Assembly: GCA_039720395.1 (NCBI GenBank)
Contig: CM077820.1
Coordinates: forward strand, 11,167,338 to 11,231,337
DNA from: Liquidambar formosana
Lineage: Eukaryota > Streptophyta > Magnoliopsida > Saxifragales > Altingiaceae
DNA: 64,000 nt
Direction of reading: 5' to 3'
Positions 23,401-34,504 of this stretch are shown here, piece after piece. The notes below the pieces were generated by a model, which was not told the DNA's origin, made no database searches, and saw nothing but the letters and a program-made list of their open reading frames with translations. The position numbers and the translations under genes were made by a program. How positions within the stretch are numbered: the first letter of the stretch is position 1; each line of letters starts with the position of its first letter.

Positions 23401-24370
23401 GTAGATGGAACTAACAAAGTGCACCTTTTTATCTTATGATTTTTCGATCTCACCTGCTGTGAGCCTGGCCACTCAATTCATTCAACCGGGAATCTAGCTA
23501 GAGAAGGGAGGCTTCATCCTCATCAAATATAGCTGATAGAGCTCTCTTGCCTCAGGGTTAAACATCCAGAACCAAACGTGGCACCATCCTAATTCTTTGA
23601 ATCCAAGAACGGCAAGCGAATCTACTTTAATTTAAAGGGTTTGCTCTCTTAGTTCTGGAAGTAGGAGGAGAAAGACTAACTCTCAAGGCTAGCTAACTGC
23701 CACTCAGCCATTCCCTTCTGTACTTCTATTCTATAGATATCACTTGATAAATAGAAAGAGGGGCTTAGTAGTTATATGTGCATATAAAGCATGGAGGAGA
23801 TACAGGAAGAGAGGAGTTGGTAGGAAACAAAGAAGCCATTACGCGAGTCCCTCTAGCCAGGAGGGACTGCGCTTCACTCTCCTTCAGGTTTTATTCTTTT
23901 ATACGAGTCAACAGGAGCTAGGAAGCCATTAAAAGCAAGAAAGAGAGAACTAGAATAGGAAACCGAATTCCTATCTCTTTCGACTAGCTACCTGTCTTAT
24001 GGGTTTTAATCTCTCCTAGCTTCCTCTAAACCTAGCAAGAGTAGCTACTTGCCCCAGGTATCTCATTCCAGAAACTACCCAACAAGCAACGGATTGAACT
24101 ACGCGAAAGAACTTGATTGATGAAAGGGCGCTAACGCGCATCCGTATTTCTTGCAGGCTACATAGAGCTACCTGAAGCAAACTCTTCCTTAGACCACTAG
24201 AAGAGAGACAGTAAGGACTAACCACTCGGCAACAGTGAGTCCAGTGCCACTCTCCTTGATACACTCTTGCCTGCCCTGACTCACTCATATGACAGTACTA
24301 AAGGCAATCACAAAGAAGAAAGCGGTTAGTCCTCTTATTCAACTAACAGAACTTTCAGGAAAGAAAGCTA
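23400..24370. other. Possible mitochondrial-DNA insert (NUMT)
   Basis: Base composition is visibly more GC-balanced than the flanks, with the phrase style of plant mitochondrial spacer DNA (GAAAGAAAGCTAC, CGAATTCCTATCTCTTTCGA, GAAAGGGCGCTAACGCGC). No mitochondrial gene is recognised, so this rests on composition and style only. ORFs of 60-90 codons inside show no known domain. Confidence 0.4.
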
Positions 24371-24559
24371 CAATCTAATAGGTAATATGATATCTATCAT
24401 CACATCACAAATCAACATAGAATGCATGAACAAAGAATGCATTAACAAAAACCAATAGATCTTTTGCCCAACTGCAACTGTGGAACATCGATTTCTAGCT
24501 TCTCATTGCATACTTTCTCCATACCTACCAGATCAGAGATCAGATATGAGACCCAAAAT

Positions 24560-24858
24560 TTCAAATGCACCTTGGAATCCACTAAAATAAATAGTTATCA
24601 ACAAGTGGCAGCCCAAATTTAAGAAGAAATGATTAGTATGCCCTAAAGCTTCATTAAGGTTGACTTAAAAATAATTTATTATGAAATAGAATTGTTGAAA
24701 CTAACGTTCTTAATTAAACAAGCCGTAGAAAATTTATTAATGTGGAATTCATAACAATGATTTTGGGCTTTAGGACCTGTATCATTTAAAAGTAGAATTA
24801 CAAACAATTATAACCACAAAGTTCAATAATTTTCCCATAAAAAGGAACTACTCTAACT
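24560..24858 (+). repeat. Dispersed 290-bp repeat, copy 1
   Basis: It is nearly identical to 40250-40538, with only scattered substitutions. In both copies it is preceded by a diverged stretch containing CCCAACTGCAA and ACATCGATTTCT. Here the sequence runs on past AACTACTC into CT-rich DNA, whereas copy 2 is interrupted there by an LTR. This copy therefore marks the empty site. Confidence 0.8.
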
Positions 24859-24904
24859 TCTCTCTCGCTCTCTCTCTCTCTCCTTTTCTTTTCTCTTTTA
24901 ACTT

Positions 24905-25866
24905 TTATTTTTTTGGGATCAACGGCTGAAAAAGGTTTTATTTATAACAAAGTCCATTACACTTAGATTCTCCAAGAACAATCTTTTGCAACTCTTCCAA
25001 TGCAACCAGCCATTTCGTTCCACATAGCATTAGAATATTCAAATAAAATCCATCTACCCTCTTTTAATATTTTATCTTTAAACATTAGTTGTCTTCCCCC
25101 TTTTAAGTTCCAACACCTAGTTCTGAAGTTTTTATTTTTCCTATTATTTCTCTTCCATCTCTTAAGACATACTGAAATTAAAAATCTCTTCCCTAAAAAT
25201 GAATACAGAGAAGCAAAAAATAAAAATCCCACTAGTGATTTGACTTAATTCAACAACTATCTCCCCATCCCCTACTTCCACCTTTTGATCATACTCTTCT
25301 TTCTTATCCCATTAGCCACTCTTATGAAAAAACTTCCTATTATTACATCCTTTTTTAACCACTTCACTCTTGCTTTATGGCATCAAGAAATCTATTCCCT
25401 AAAGACCACCTCTTGAACTTCCTCCTTTACCTCATTCCTCTCCTTAAACTCTCATTCATAAACCATCCTACTAAATGATCCAAATCTTCAATTCCTTTTC
25501 AATTCTTTTTGAAATAGAACATTTCAGTTCCCTGACGTCACCAAAAACCTCATTGTTCCAAATCTTAGTATTTTGTTTTATCAATTTACAATCTTTACAT
25601 GGATTTAAAACCCGCCAATCCTTGCAAGGAAAAATCTTTCCAACACACCTCAAAAATCCTTCTCAAAAAATGGTGCTTTAACCATAGATTTCAAATCTAA
25701 AAGGTGATGGACCCCACTTAAATAAGCCTCTCCAATACACTAGGACAATGATCTGAAAAGACTCAAGATAAAGCTTCAGGGACAAATCCTCCCACCCCAA
25801 AGAAAACAAAAAACGATCAATTCTACTACACACTAAATTTTCTTGTAAATTAGATCTTGTGAACCA

Positions 25867-25914
<48 letters not shown>

Positions 25915-26240
25915 AGGATAAAAAAGGACCATGTGAAATTTTTATTTAACAATGGCAAGTCCCTCAAATCACACTCCCTAATAAAGAAATCAAAATCTCT
26001 CATACTCCTCGTAACCCTACAACCATTCAATCTTTGAAGCCAACGTAATGCTTCAGCCTTATAAAACGACATTGAAATCTCCAACCACAAACCAAGTAAC
26101 CAACTAGGACTACACAAACCTTTCAACCTAAAAAATTCCCCCCAGAATCCACTTCTAGGCCTCGGAAGGTTTGGATCATAAACCCCTGACAACCACCACT
26201 CAATTCCATCAACACCTCTAAATTTAATAAATCTCTATTT
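24905..26240 (-). mobile_element. LINE fragment with endonuclease domain, internally deleted
   Basis: On the minus strand 26190-25930 gives the endonuclease segment (SGFWGEFFRLKGLCSPSWLL, then RSMRDFDFFIRECDLRDLPL and NKNFTWS). After a CT microsatellite, RIDRFLFSLGWED and WGPSPFRFEI complete it. 25653-25471 gives the linker (IWNNEVFGDVRELKCSISKR). Near 25330 an NRKFFHKSG-like motif follows. The reverse transcriptase is missing, and an 89-codon frame at 25232-24963 leads to an A-rich 3' end near 24905. Confidence 0.7.
25868..25910. repeat. (CT)n microsatellite within the LINE
   Basis: About 20 CT units interrupt the endonuclease coding region right after NFTWS. Confidence 0.9.
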
Positions 26241-26671
26241 CCTAAAATTGCTGCAAAAATAACAAGTTAGGATTGCTTTGAAAGAAAAATCATGAGGGGA
26301 GATGAGAGAGGAGAGAAAAAAGAGGGAGGAGGGAGAGAGTGAGCGAAAGGAAAGTGTGATTGTTGTGCTCACTCACGCTGTCGCAGTGGAGGATCAGGTC
26401 AAGCGTAGGAGATGAAGAAAATTCCAGTCGAAAGAATGAGTAGCATACTAGCATCACTTACTAAACTTTTTGTTTTTCAAAACTACTTATTAAACCTATA
26501 ACTAAACATGACTAACTTTTGCAAAACATAAGACGGAATAATTCAAAATTTTTATTTTTTTTCCTCACCTTTCTCGAAACCCAAACAGGAGAAAAACAAA
26601 AAGCAAACAACAAATTTTTTTAACAAAATAACAATACTAATAATTAATTTAACTCAGCGAAAAAGATGAAC

Positions 26672-26818
26672 CTTGTACGAGGTGTTTGGGGATTTCCACA
26701 TTCCCACTCAGGTTCTTCTCTGGAACAGACTGAAAAAGAAAAGATAAATAAATAAATAAATCGTCATTCCACATGTGTGTAGACTGTAGAGAGAGAGAGA
26801 GAGAGAGAGACTCACCAT
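26672..26818 (-). CDS. Candidate 5' exons of an unidentified gene
   Basis: On the minus strand an ATG (26816-26818) is followed at once by the donor GTGAGT. A GA/T-rich intron ends in CTTTTTCAG, and exon 26672-26729 encodes SVPEKNLSGNVEIPKHLVQ, then donor GTTCAT. The next intron carries a CTCCTGTTTGGGTTTCGAGA phrase that also appears, diverged, in intron 1 of the gene at 46 kb and after the candidate exons at 31.9 kb. I do not recognise the peptide and could not find later exons. It may be a real gene start, a relic cut by transposons, or chance. Confidence 0.3.
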
Positions 26819-27017
26819 GGTTGGAACTCTGAATGATATGAAGACGAGACGAAACGCAAACGACAGCCCCCTTTCGACTAAATCCCTATAAGATGGAAAT
26901 GGATACCAAAGGAAAAAAAAAACAAAAAAAAAAAAAAAAAAGATTCACACGGCCATAAAAGGCTGAAAGTTGATGGGCCTGGAACTTATACTAGTGGGCT
27001 GGGATCATTTCAAGAAG

Positions 27018-27842
27018 GGGAACGGCTAATGCAACCCCACAATACACTAAGTTGACCCCCCTATTTTTTAATTAAAAAAATTATGGGGCAAAATTACCAA
27101 AAAGGGCTTAAGTACCTCACCCCACCCCACCGGCGACCCTCTTCTTCCTTCTCCTCTCCCGCACCGATAGCCCTCACTCCCCTCCCTCCCGTCGGAACCC
27201 TCTTCTTTTCTTTCTTTTTTTTTTTCTTCTTTCCTTTTCTTTTTCTTCTCCTCTTCCCTCCCGTCGGCAGCCTCTGTTTTTTTCTTTCCTTTTCTTTCTC
27301 TTCCCTCCCGTCGCCGGAAAAAAACAAGATGGGGAAGAACCTCCTCGCCGGAAAAAATGGAGGTTTTGAAATCTTTTTTTTTTTTCTTCTTTCCTTTTCT
27401 TTTCCTTTTCTTCTCCTCTTCCCTCCCGTCGGCAGCCTTTTTTTTTCTTTCCTTTTCTTTCTCTTCCCTCCCGTCGCCGGAAAAAAGAAGAGAGGGAAGA
27501 ACCTCCTCGCCGGAAAAAATGGAGGTTTTGAAAGAAAAACCCTCCCTTGCACAGATCTGAACAGCAGAGGAAAAAAAACAAAAAAAAAAAAAAGAAAGAA
27601 GAAGAGGGAAGAGTCGCCCTTCATCGCCAGTCCCCGTCGCACCCTTCCTCGCCGGTCGCGGTCGCCGTCGCGCCCTTCTTCTTCTCGTCGATCTACTGCC
27701 ATAGGGTGCGCGGGGTGGGTGAGAAGTGTGGGTGAGATGAGGGGTATTGAGGTCATTGAGAGGGGTGGGTATTGAAATTTTGGGGGTGGGGTTATAAGGT
27801 GGGGGCAACTGCGAGGATTGGGGGGTTGCATTAGCCGTTCCC
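27018..27842. mobile_element. MULE-type non-autonomous element
   Basis: The termini GGGAACGGCTAATGCAACCC and its inverse are flanked by a perfect 9-bp duplication, TTCAAGAAG (27009-27017 and 27843-27851), which fits the Mutator superfamily. The interior is strongly pyrimidine-rich on the + strand and holds two copies of a GTCGCCGGAAAA...CTCGCCGGAAAAAATGGAGG module (about 27305-27370 and 27470-27535). Long Lys/Arg-rich and Phe/Ser-rich frames on both strands reflect this composition and are not genes. Confidence 0.8.
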
Positions 27843-27851
27843 TTCAAGAAG

Positions 27852-28250
27852 AGGAACGGCTATTGCAACCCCCATTCCTATAAGCCCACCCTCCATCCTT
27901 TAGGTTTTTAAGATTTTATGCAAAATATAAAAAAATTTTATGAAAACCGGCCGTGATATCCACTAGAAAACATCATTTTGAACAACTTTATAGAAGAAAG
28001 TTTTTCCAAAATTTATCGTTTAGGTAGACTTTTTGGCAAAAAATGAAATAAAGGCTATAAATGATTAAAAAGTATATTTAAACGATAGATTTTGGAAAAA
28101 CTTTCTTCTGCAAAGTTGTTCAAAATGATGTTTTCTAGTGGACATCACGGCCGGTTTTCATAAAAACTTTTTATATTTTGCATAAAACCTTAAAAACCTA
28201 AAGGATAGGGGGTGGGCTTATAGGAATGAGGGGTTGCAATAGCCGTTCCC
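27852..28250. mobile_element. Foldback MITE, MULE type, copy 1
   Basis: The 399-bp element is almost wholly palindromic; its ends are GGAACGGCTATTGCAACCCC and the inverse. It is flanked by the 11-bp direct repeat CTTCAAGAAGA. The halves carry AACAACTTTATAGAAGAAAG and its complement. The left target copy is shared with the preceding element, so one inserted at the other's boundary. Confidence 0.85.
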
Positions 28251-28275
28251 TTCAAGAAGACTCCAAGTTAGGAGG

Positions 28276-28890
28276 TTGGTTGTGCTTCTAGAGGAGAATG
28301 GCCTGCTAACAAAAGGCGAGAACCAGCGAAAACACAACATAATCAATAGGAGGATCTCTAGCCCGACCCATGGGCTAAGTGAAATCGGCACTTTGAAAGT
28401 TTTTTTTCACCTCACAATCATTAGGAGGATCTCTAACCCATCCCTAACCCTCTATTTGGTTCCCCAATTCAACCAAAGAAAAAAAAACGTAGAGGTAAAA
28501 CTAACGAGGATAAAAGAAAATGAAACGAAAGGGTAAAATTATTTCAATTGTTCTTCTTATTCTTCTTCCAATTCTCCATTGCTACCAAATAAGGAAAAAG
28601 TATCTCTCCTTATACTTTATTTTTTTTCCTTGATGAAATCCAGAAACCAAATAGCGCCTAAAATTCCTTATATTTTATTTTTCCCTTGATATATTAGTCC
28701 AGCGCATTGATACAAGTTATATACTTATATTAGTACCATGCAATAGGGGGTTATATCTGTGCATTGGCCTAATGTACCCCTTAACCCACTAACACACGAT
28801 ATACAACTCCCAAAACGGATGTTGATATAAGTTATATCAGTATATGCTCACCTGATCATCATCCTAGATATATATATATATATATATATA
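28276..28890. other. Non-coding stretch
   Basis: No gene is seen. AGGAGGATCTCTA occurs twice (28350, 28423). A (TA)n run at 28867-28890 precedes the Helitron end. Confidence 0.5.
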
Positions 28891-30275
28891 TTAGTTAGTG
28901 CACACGTGCGTTGCACGTGAATTTGTTTGAGTTAAATTATTTTTTTCAATAATGATAATAATTTTTTAAATTTAATAATTCTATCGTGCCTTTGCATAAG
29001 ACGAAAGCACTTTGATCACTTAATTCTTTACTTCTTTTGATATGATTACTCTTTGTTTTTCGTTATCTTTCTCAAATCATAGTGCTTAAAATTATCTTTG
29101 AAACTTCATTATACATAGATTCTTTGCAGGTTTTGTGAAACTTTCAATGCTGAAACAACAAGGCTTTCTTTCACTCTTTGTCTCTTTCTCCAATCAAAAC
29201 ATATTTACGTCATAGTTGAAAGATTTAATAGCAAATTATTAGTACATTAGTCTTACAAAAATCAAAACCAAGACTTGCGCGGCTTTGCAAACCTTACGGA
29301 CATGCCATCCTTTTTTGTTTTTATGATGTACTACAATTTACACTCCTCCTGTAGATTCATGCCACAGAAGCTAACTCAAGTTCCTAATAAGGCCTACACT
29401 ATCACCTTTAAAAAATCTAGTATTTATAGGATTGGGAGGTTTTCATTTTATTTATGAGTAAAGTGGTCTTTGATATATATGTATTGGAAAAACATAGGAG
29501 AAAACAGATACTCCACCCGGGATCGAAACCAAGACTTACGCAAATTCAAAACTTCTATTGGTCTTTGATTAAAATAATAATATTCCTAATATGTACATGT
29601 TTAGGATTTTTTTTTTCTTTTAAAAATCTGGAACTTTAATTATGCAATTCAAGTTTTTTTTTTTTTTTTTTTTGGCTTCTTAATCTGGGTTTTCATTTGT
29701 TTTGTTCTGGGTTTTCATTTGTTTTGTTCAAGCATGCGTCTTTTTATTTTCATTCAACTAATTCGTCTTTGATTCTCTTATTTTTCTTTCTAATTTTGCA
29801 ATTCAAATAGAGATTTAAAATTCCAATTATGCAATGCAGGTAGAGATTTGAATGTTTAAACATAATTTGTATCTATGAGTCAAGTTTATTGAAAACTACA
29901 AACCAAACAAAGCACCAGAAGAAATAAGACACAATGAAGGCACATAGAAGATGCAGAAAAAGGAAGTAGTAGTTGTTCTTTCCTGTGTTAGGGTTTATGA
30001 TTTTTATAATGCGTTTCTATTTGTATTTATATGTTAACATTGTTAGGGTTTTACGACTTATAGTTTCCGTTTCCTTATAATTCCTTTTTGGGTTTGGTTT
30101 TATTTAATTATTATACGAATTATAATTTCCTTACAATTCTTATTAAGATATGTGTTTTATATTGCTATATTTCCTATATATGCAGAAGGGTAATTGTGTA
30201 TTTAAAAATTAAAATAAGGGTATATTAGTCAATCAAAAGTTTTTCTCACATTTATCTTTTTATAGGTAGTATAGA
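28891..30275 (-). mobile_element. Non-autonomous Helitron
   Basis: On the minus strand the element starts TCTATACTACCTATAAAAAG directly after an A, and ends CTAA directly before a T, as expected for insertion between A and T. Eight bases inside the 3' end is a perfect hairpin, CACGTGC-AAC-GCACGTG. No Rep/helicase coding region is seen in 1.39 kb, and no target duplication is expected. The interior is AT-rich without a believable ORF. Confidence 0.75.
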
Positions 30276-30579
30276 TATGTATATATTTTTTTTCCTTCAT
30301 AAAATCTAGGTCCCAATACTCTCCAACCCCCATGCCCTATCCCTAATTTTGCTCTATCACCGTTAGTAATAATTTAACAATCTATCATTTGCTAATGAAG
30401 ATAGTAGCTTGGATGATAAAGTTCATTTAGACACTTGAACATTTTAGTAAACAATCTAGTGAATAATATAGTTCAGCATACCAATGGAATAGAGGTGTCT
30501 TTCCCAAGCATAGGTAAGTGCAACTATTTTCCTAATATTTGGTTGCATTAAGTAAAAAACTCTTTTCTCTTTTTTTTTT

Positions 30580-30740
30580 TTTTTTTATTTTTATTTTTAA
30601 TATCAAGAAGTTCCTGAGCCCAAGACTTTTTGCTTGACAAGAGGCTCTAGGACCACTCAGTCCTCCGCTGACCTAGTAGTTGGATCAAGCTAGGTAACAT
30701 GGTTAACACCATCCAATATGCAAGCAATGAAAACCATATC
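30580..30740. other. Unclassified GC-richer patch
   Basis: A poly-T run near 30570 is followed by an island containing ACAAGAGGCTCTAGGACCAC and CCTCCGCTGACC. It is not coding in any frame over a useful length; a degraded retroelement piece is possible. Confidence 0.25.
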
Positions 30741-30889
30741 AAAATCGATCATTTATGTCAAGTAAATAGATTTAATTAAAATAATAGAGGAAAATTGCAC
30801 CTATGTCTATAGATAAGTGAATTCACAATCTTCAATAAACCCAATAGCATAACAATGAACCCTATTCACCACTCAAAAATATTATAAAA

Positions 30890-30895
<6 letters not shown>

Positions 30896-30928
<33 letters not shown>

Positions 30929-30980
30929 CAAGGATCCCATCAGCACGTGCTGATATAGGCTTATATCAGCACGTGCTGAT
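30896..30980. repeat. (TA)n followed by paired 16-bp palindromes
   Basis: A TA run of about 30 bp leads into two exact copies of the perfect palindrome ATCAGCACGTGCTGAT (30939-30954 and 30965-30980). They flank a short centre, so the 42 bp is itself an imperfect palindrome. Each contains the G-box core CACGTG. Confidence 0.85.
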
Positions 30981-30999
30981 CTCCAAAACAAGGTGATCT

Positions 31000-31700
31000 A
31001 ACATCTGTGATTGGAGATGACATAAAAGACCTAAATCAAACCCATATGGACATGGGTTCGACTCGCCTCTCTCACTCGATTTTGTAAAAGCCGCCTACGT
31101 TTTTGGATTATGGCGTGCCTATTAGTCTTATATCCTATTTCATCACTTCTATTCAGTCATGTTAATATGTGTTCTTGTAACGTACTATCCCTCTTTTCCT
31201 ATCTTGCTAACACCTTGTCCCACATAGGGTAGATGGGAATGGAGGTGTTAGGAGTCATAGGCAGAGCCAAGGAATTTAGCTTAGGGTGGCAAAAATTTAG
31301 TGATTTTTGGACTTTACTCAAAATACCAAAGAATAACAAGATGAGAAAAAAAAATAGGACAGAATCTAGGTATACATTTTTTTCTCCCAATTTTTTGACC
31401 TTTCCTTATAGGTTGTCTATTCTTTCCTATAAATACATTGTATACATTGTAAAGCAAATTAACAAGATTATATACTTTTTTGTAGCTGTTACCCTTTTTC
31501 AAATACAAAGGATTTCATATCATATGTCCTCCTTAAATTCAGCAACCAAAGGAAGAAGAAAAAAGATCTGCATAATACAAAGCTTGAATCTGAGTTTTTC
31601 ATTTTTTATTTTAGAATTTCCTTTTCTTTTCCTCAGGCTTTCTCGAACCTAAACAGGGAAAAAAATAAAAAAAAGAAAGCAAAGAACAAATTTAGAGGGA
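31000..31700. other. Non-coding stretch
   Basis: No gene is recognised. GGTTCGACTC near 31057 resembles a pol III B box, but no A box was found. The 139-codon + frame at 31233 is AT-rich and has no domain. Confidence 0.4.
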
Positions 31701-31729
31701 AACAAAAAAGATGAGCGAGAGAGATTAAC

Positions 31730-31907
31730 TTGGTAGCCATGATCGTCTTCTCTTTCGACACCCCTGTAGGAATCTGAAAAAATAAAAATAAAAAATAAAC
31801 ATGAAACCAAAAATCTGAATAACATAAGAAGAAATAAGAAGAATGAGAGATACTTATCCAAATAAAAAAAAAAAAAAGAATGAGAAACTTGCCTCGTCAC
31901 TCGACAT
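31730..31907 (-). CDS. Candidate 5' exons of an unidentified gene
   Basis: On the minus strand, after a leader containing CTAGGGTTTCAGG, an ATG at 31905-31907 opens MSSDE. GAG|GCAAGT follows, a good match to the minor GC-AG donor class. The acceptor CCTACAG at 31764 precedes a Lys/Arg-rich stretch (GCRKRRRSWLP), then a possible GTTAAT donor. The following intron contains the CCTGTTTAGGTTCGAGAAAG phrase seen in other first introns here. No further exons were found and the peptide is unknown. Confidence 0.25.
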
Positions 31908-32122
31908 TATGCGATTGAAGCTAATCAAAAACCTGAAACCCTAGAAAGTAGGAGCCCTGTCGAACAAAAACCCTATCGTCTCGGTCTCGCTTTTTGTACT
32001 AAGGTTCTTGCTCGCGGTTTTAGCCAGATTGTTTTGTTATGTAAAGCTTAGAGGCATGTGACAACCATGTGACTTTCATACTAAGAGTGAAAAGTCTAAC
32101 GGCTGTTTAGCAAACCTGATAC

Positions 32123-33079
32123 TAGGGCTGGCAATTTACACCCAAACCCACAAACCTGTCCAAAACCCACCTAAGTTAAATGCATTTACACAGATAATTT
32201 TATTAATTGGGTTATAAATGGGTACCCAAAAGAAACCCAATTAATAATTGGGTTTAATCGAGTTTACGTCAAAGTTATTGGGTGTGAAATAAATCTGATT
32301 AGGGAACCATTCTCTCCTTCGCATATTCACAGGTTCAATTTTCTCAAAATTTTCAATCGATCCCTGTCGCTGCTCTTCAAACCAGCTTCGTCCTCCTCTT
32401 GAACCCATAAACCTTCCGCCACTGCTCTTACAATTTTGTCAAGATTTTCAATCGTTCTCCTTGTGATGGATCTTCTTAAGAAGGTGATCAAGAACCGATA
32501 ATCGGTAATTGGAAGGAGGCAAGGTGGGTTTGGAATAGGAGAAATGGATGGATTGCAACATTGTTGTTAAAAATTTACAATATATATGTACATATAGAGA
32601 GAGAGGAGGAGAAAGAGTGTAGAAAGAGAAATGACTATGAAATTCAAGAAGAATCGGAAGAAGTGCAGCCACGTGAGCGCAAGCTACTTTTGTATTGGTA
32701 AGCACAAAAAACACCCTAATGATCACAAAAACGCCGGAGGTATGCACCACCACTGGATCGTCTTCAACAAGTAGCATCTAGAAGGTACTTTGGCAAGATC
32801 GATGCAATACTTCCATAAGATTTGCAACAAGTTCTACTACCCATCGTCAATGTCGACATGCTATGGTTTACGGAGCTTTGAAGTTGTCGGCATGGAAAAA
32901 GAAGGGGACAAACATCACCTAAAGGTTGGGTTGGGTTGGGTTGGGTTTTGCTTGGAATAAATGGATGGGTTTGGGTTTGCTTAAATGGGTTATTCATATA
33001 ATTGGGTTGGGTTGGGTTTAGGTGGTATTTTAACTAAACCAATTTAAACTCGCCCAAACCCACCCTATTGCCAGGCCTA
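32123..33079. mobile_element. Non-autonomous hAT element
   Basis: The terminal inverted repeats TAGGGCTGGCAAT and ATTGCCAGGCCTA are flanked by a perfect 8-bp duplication, CCTGATAC (32115-32122 and 33080-33087), as in hAT transposons. Sub-terminal regions are rich in CCCAAACCC / GGGTTTGGG, with a GGGTTGGGTTGGGTTGGGTT tract near 32930. No transposase is present. Confidence 0.85.
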
Positions 33080-33244
33080 CCTGATACTGACCAACTAAAG
33101 ATAAGTCTGGTCAGTTTTGATTTCACACTGTTTAATAAATCTTTTTTTTCTTGTCAGTTCAACTTTATTATGAAAACAAGACATAAACTTAGTTTTTTTC
33201 AAACCAACTGTGAGTTGGTTCATTTATATTGGAGATCAATACTG

Positions 33245-33890
33245 ACTTGATGTTTCTCCAAAAATTTCCAGCCCCTCCACTCTACCTATTTATCTCTGTA
33301 GATTCTTCCACATTTTTCTTATTCTTCTCATCTTATTCTCTAGATTCTTCTCTCTAGAAATCTCTATTATCTTCTTCCTTCTCTCCCCTTCTCTATCTCT
33401 TATTTATCTCTTGCTTTCTCTCTCTAGATGTTTCCCCTTCCACCACTATTCTCGAAAGATCATGAAGCTTCAAGTCGGCAGTGAACCGACTCTACAAGTC
33501 GATGAGAGCAGCTATATAAAGGAAAGGGGTGAGCCTCCCTAATGTGTGTGTCATGTGGAGTGAAACACATGTGTGAGTGAGTCTTCCATTTGTGTGTACG
33601 TGTGGTGAGGAGTGAACCAAATTTAGTGAGGGTGTTATAAGGTGTAATGTGAGTAGAGTGAATTTAAGTGTAAGTGTGTGGTGTCTCTTGAGTGTATGTA
33701 AGTGTAGAATTTTTAAGGTGTGATTAAGTGGTAAAGTGAGGGTGTTTAGTGTGTATTACAAGTATGGTACTATTGTGTGAGTAAGAGTTTAATCTCTTTA
33801 TGGTGAGTTTCATGTGTATAGTGTAATTTTTTCAGTGTCAATAAAATATTTAATTTTGGTTTCCGTTGCGTTCTACTCAACAATTTAAAA
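33245..33890 (+). mobile_element. LTR-like repeat with a GT-rich half, copy 1
   Basis: A CT-rich stretch with repeated TCTCTAGA leads to CTTCAAGTCGGCAGTGAACC, a TATATAAAGGAAAGGGG promoter-like motif at about 33513, then some 350 bp dominated by GTGTG/AAGTGTA, and finally AATAAAATA. The same order occurs inverted at 43655-44335. TATA, then R/U5-like tail and poly-A signal, suggests an LTR. The ends are not resolved. Confidence 0.5.
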
Positions 33891-34363
33891 ACCAAATAAC
33901 AATTATGGCCTAAACCTAGTCTGATTCAGTTTTTTAAGTTCCCAAACAAGCCCAAACTGTTTCGCGTGTTAGGAAATCTTAGTCCAGGCTGGTGTGAGCG
34001 CAAGCGGGAGTCGCCACCCAATTTAGCTTTGGGAACTGTGTTTTTTGGTCAAATTCGAGGTCCAGAGATTCAAGTCCGAAGCTAGGGTACATTATTGGGA
34101 AGGTATTAGGCATCCAAAAATGCCCGGTCGAAACCGGCCTCCGTGAATAATTGTTGGCTTTAATTAATCAAGGTATTTAATCAAATTTAACCCTAAGCAT
34201 GCGAAAATGCAACAATATGCCAAGCACGCGAATGATTATGCAAATAAGGAAATGATCAAGTGGAGAAATGGTTAGTAGCACATGGCATGGCAGAATATAC
34301 AAGAGATAATAACTCACGGAAAGCAAAATAAATAAACAGATAAAAGAGTGCCTAGACTACAAT

Positions 34364-34504
34364 GCGTACGCACCATGTATTGGTGCGTGCGCACCATGTG
34401 GTGGTGCGTGCGCACCAAGTGGATTCAAAATGACCATTTGAAGCAGATGAGTTTTTTTCTGTCAGAGCATAGGGTGCGTACGCACCATGTAGTGGTGCGT
34501 ACGC
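34364..34504. repeat. Phased palindrome array 1
   Basis: GCGTACGC or the variant GCGTGCGC starts at 34364, 34385 and 34406, then at 34476 and 34497. Spacing within groups is exactly 21 bp. Each unit sits in TGGTGCGTACGCACCA-like context. Confidence 0.9.

Noticed and set aside
27068..27847. Overlapping ORFs of 135-259 codons on both strands
   Set aside because: Extreme Lys/Arg/Glu or Phe/Ser/Pro composition from a polypurine/polypyrimidine tract inside a transposon; no domain and several frames open at once.
31020..31100. SINE or tRNA gene suggested by GGTTCGACTC
   Set aside because: No A box at the right distance and no cloverleaf could be drawn.
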